Of a DNA stretch of 24,092 nucleotides, positions 22,939-24,092 are shown in pieces. The position numbers and the translations under genes are program-made. The notes under the pieces are model-generated. The model saw only the letters and a list, made by a program, of their open reading frames with translations. It was not told the DNA's origin and searched no databases. The stretch covers positions 1-24,092 of the forward strand of contig DIYR01000205.1 in the NCBI GenBank assembly GCA_002429085.1. Direction: 5' to 3'. Every line of letters starts with the position of its first letter. Within the stretch, counting starts at the first letter, position 1. The stretch is from Flavobacteriales bacterium UBA6049. GTDB lineage: Bacteria; Bacteroidota; Bacteroidia; Flavobacteriales_G; Salibacteraceae.

Positions 22939-22977
22939 GAAGACCGTACATTAAATTTTGTATGGCCTTCTTAATTT
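22939..22977 (+). terminator. Possible weak terminator after the peroxidase gene
   Basis: GAAGACCGTACA (22939-22950) pairs with TGTATGGCCTTC (22959-22970) across an 8-nt loop, with one mismatch and one G-U pair, followed by TTAATTT. It lies 25 bp after the gpx stop. The T-run is poor, so this is tentative. Confidence 0.4.
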
Positions 22978-23044
22978 AAAATTAAAACATGTTCAATACA
23001 CTTTATTCGTAACTTCCTCGGCCTGAAACCAATTGTTACAACCC

Positions 23045-24049
23045 GTGAAATTACTTGTAAAGCGAGCAGCTGCTATACTTGCTCTATTTGCTATCCTTCC
23101 TCTACATGCTCAATCACAAAAACAGCTCGATATTTTAGTTGAGGCCTTTGAAGGAAACAAACCTGCAAAAGACGTCACCTTTCAGCTCATTAGAGGGCAA
23201 AAAGAAGTGGCCAAGGAAACTTCAAAACGAGGATACTTTAACTTCATTATTGAAGAGAAAGACCCCACCATCCAATTAGTGATCTCTAAAAGTGGCTATT
23301 TAACGAAACGTATCTACTTCGATTCAAAAGAATTTCCCTTTGAAGCAGACTATGAAACCCAAGAAATAGGAATTGAGTGCGTTCCTATCTCAGCAAAAAT
23401 GAAGGGGGTTGAATATGTCGGAAAAATGAATTTTGATAATGTTGGAAAGTCATACTCTATCACTAAAATTGATTCTTCAAGTATTAAACTAAAAAGACAG
23501 CTCCAACAAAAAGAAGAGCAAATCGAAGCTATATATGCAAAAGCCATATATAATGGAGAAGGTTTAATTAAGATTGAAGAATACGAATACGCAAAAGGCT
23601 ATTTTGAAATGGCTTTAGTTGCAAAACCATCTGACTCTTATGCACAACAACAGTTGGAGTTTACTGATAGCATGGCAATTATTGAAGCCAATAAGCCTGC
23701 TCCACTAATTGTTGCAATTGAAGAGCCTGTCCAAACAGAAGAAACCACAACCCCTGAAAAAGTAGAAGAAGTAATCACAGAACCAAAGGAAGAAACACAA
23801 CTCATTACTCAAGTCGAAGGGTCTTATTATAGTGTGCAACTTGGGGCTTTTGTTGATTGGTACAATGAAAAGGTCTTTGCTGATGTACCCGAATTACTGG
23901 TAGTTCAAGGATCTGATTACAAACGCTGTATTTCTGGACAGTTCGAAACAAGAGAAGAAGCACTTACTCGTGCTCAAGAGATGAAACAAAACGGCTTTAA
24001 AGATGCTTTTGTTGTGCACATGAAAGGCAATCAACGCATAGGATTCTAA
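23045..24049 (+). CDS. Secreted SPOR-domain protein
   Basis: A 334-residue exported protein. Signal peptide 1-22 (AAAILALFAILPLHA before QSQ). Residues 25-110 look like a beta-sandwich of the carboxypeptidase-regulatory kind (LVEAFEGNKPAKDVTFQLIRG...GYFNF). Residues about 145-205 form a charged helical segment with a TPR-like turn (YEYAKGYFEMALVAKPSDSYA). Residues 220-255 are a Glu/Thr/Pro linker. Residues 258-330 are a SPOR domain (YYSVQLGAF...KRCISGQFETREEALTRAQEMK...AFVV), which binds denuded peptidoglycan strands. The likely place is therefore the periplasm at septal or other glycan sites. No ATG fits: GTG 23045 puts the start on MKLLVKR; a TTG at 23033 is the alternative. Confidence 0.85.
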   Translation: MKLLVKRAAAILALFAILPLHAQSQKQLDILVEAFEGNKPAKDVTFQLIRGQKEVAKETSKRGYFNFIIEEKDPTIQLVISKSGYLTKRIYFDSKEFPFEADYETQEIGIECVPISAKMKGVEYVGKMNFDNVGKSYSITKIDSSSIKLKRQLQQKEEQIEAIYAKAIYNGEGLIKIEEYEYAKGYFEMALVAKPSDSYAQQQLEFTDSMAIIEANKPAPLIVAIEEPVQTEETTTPEKVEEVITEPKEETQLITQVEGSYYSVQLGAFVDWYNEKVFADVPELLVVQGSDYKRCISGQFETREEALTRAQEMKQNGFKDAFVVHMKGNQRIGF

Positions 24050-24075
24050 TTCAATATTCAGAATTATACAAAAAC

Positions 24076-24092
24076 AAAAAAGCTCGGTACTA
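24076..24092 (+). terminator. Probable left half of a terminator cut by the window end
   Basis: Six A followed by GCTCGGTACTA right after the SPOR gene looks like the left arm and loop of an A/T-flanked hairpin, like the one at 5169-5202. The right arm would lie beyond the window, so it cannot be confirmed. Confidence 0.3.

Noticed and set aside
1..24092. CRISPR arrays, insertion sequences, integrases or prophage genes
   Set aside because: No regular repeat-spacer pattern, transposase, integrase or terminal inverted repeat was found; nearly all DNA is accounted for by chromosomal genes.

Overview
The window reads as a chromosomal stretch of a low-GC member of the Bacteroidota, most likely Flavobacteriales or a close relative. 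The evidence is a gliding-motility-associated (type B) C-terminal secretion domain, signal peptides ending in AQ or SAQ, a Bacteroidota-style Uup-type ABC-F protein, a methylmalonyl-CoA epimerase, and genes that are tightly packed and often overlap. Genus and species cannot be read from the sequence. There are no insertion sequences, phage genes or CRISPR arrays.

Layout. Bases 1-23 are the 5' end of a minus-strand tRNA cut by the window edge. Bases 98-2166 hold a YihX-like HAD phosphatase (+) and a convergent minus-strand pair, an FAD oxidoreductase followed by methylmalonyl-CoA epimerase. Bases 2240-5148 hold a translationally coupled pair: a small exported protein and a large T9SS-secreted protein with a Reelin-like domain. 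A strong bidirectional terminator follows. Bases 5224-7042 hold a CoA-transferase/acetyl-CoA hydrolase and a HEPN-like protein, divergent, whose start codons overlap in one CATG.

Bases 7165-9083 are the most distinctive locus: a compact RiPP system of the HvfABC/bufferin type. It has a Sec-exported precursor whose five cysteines all lie in ExxCG pentapeptides, a DUF692 multinuclear iron oxidase (MNIO) and a DUF2063 partner protein. A hairpin terminator separates precursor from maturases. In studied relatives such peptides carry Cys-derived copper-binding groups (oxazolone/thioamide or thiooxazole). No DoxX-type gene (HvfX) follows.

Bases 9074-12312 are a four-gene minus-strand operon with overlapping ends: pfkA, a CoA pyrophosphatase-like Nudix hydrolase, a secreted Asp-box propeller protein and a DgkA-type kinase. 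Bases 12419-19831 are a five-gene plus-strand signalling operon: FIST sensor, PAS-rich cytosolic histidine kinase, membrane histidine kinase with a degenerate G1 box, stand-alone receiver, and REC-PAS-HK-REC hybrid. It contains no DNA-binding or enzymatic output domain. Bases 19824-22330 hold a Uup-type ABC-F ATPase preceded by a decayed fructosamine-3-kinase gene with two nonsense codons, a frame change and a missing middle. Bases 22377-24049 hold an exported glutathione peroxidase and a secreted SPOR-domain protein.

The best candidate for a noteworthy system is the 7165-9083 RiPP operon. Its class is already known, but this precursor's architecture (two clusters of ExxCG pentapeptides joined by a Lys/Glu/Ser linker), the internal terminator and the absence of hvfX deserve attention. 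The output-less FIST phosphorelay is the second.
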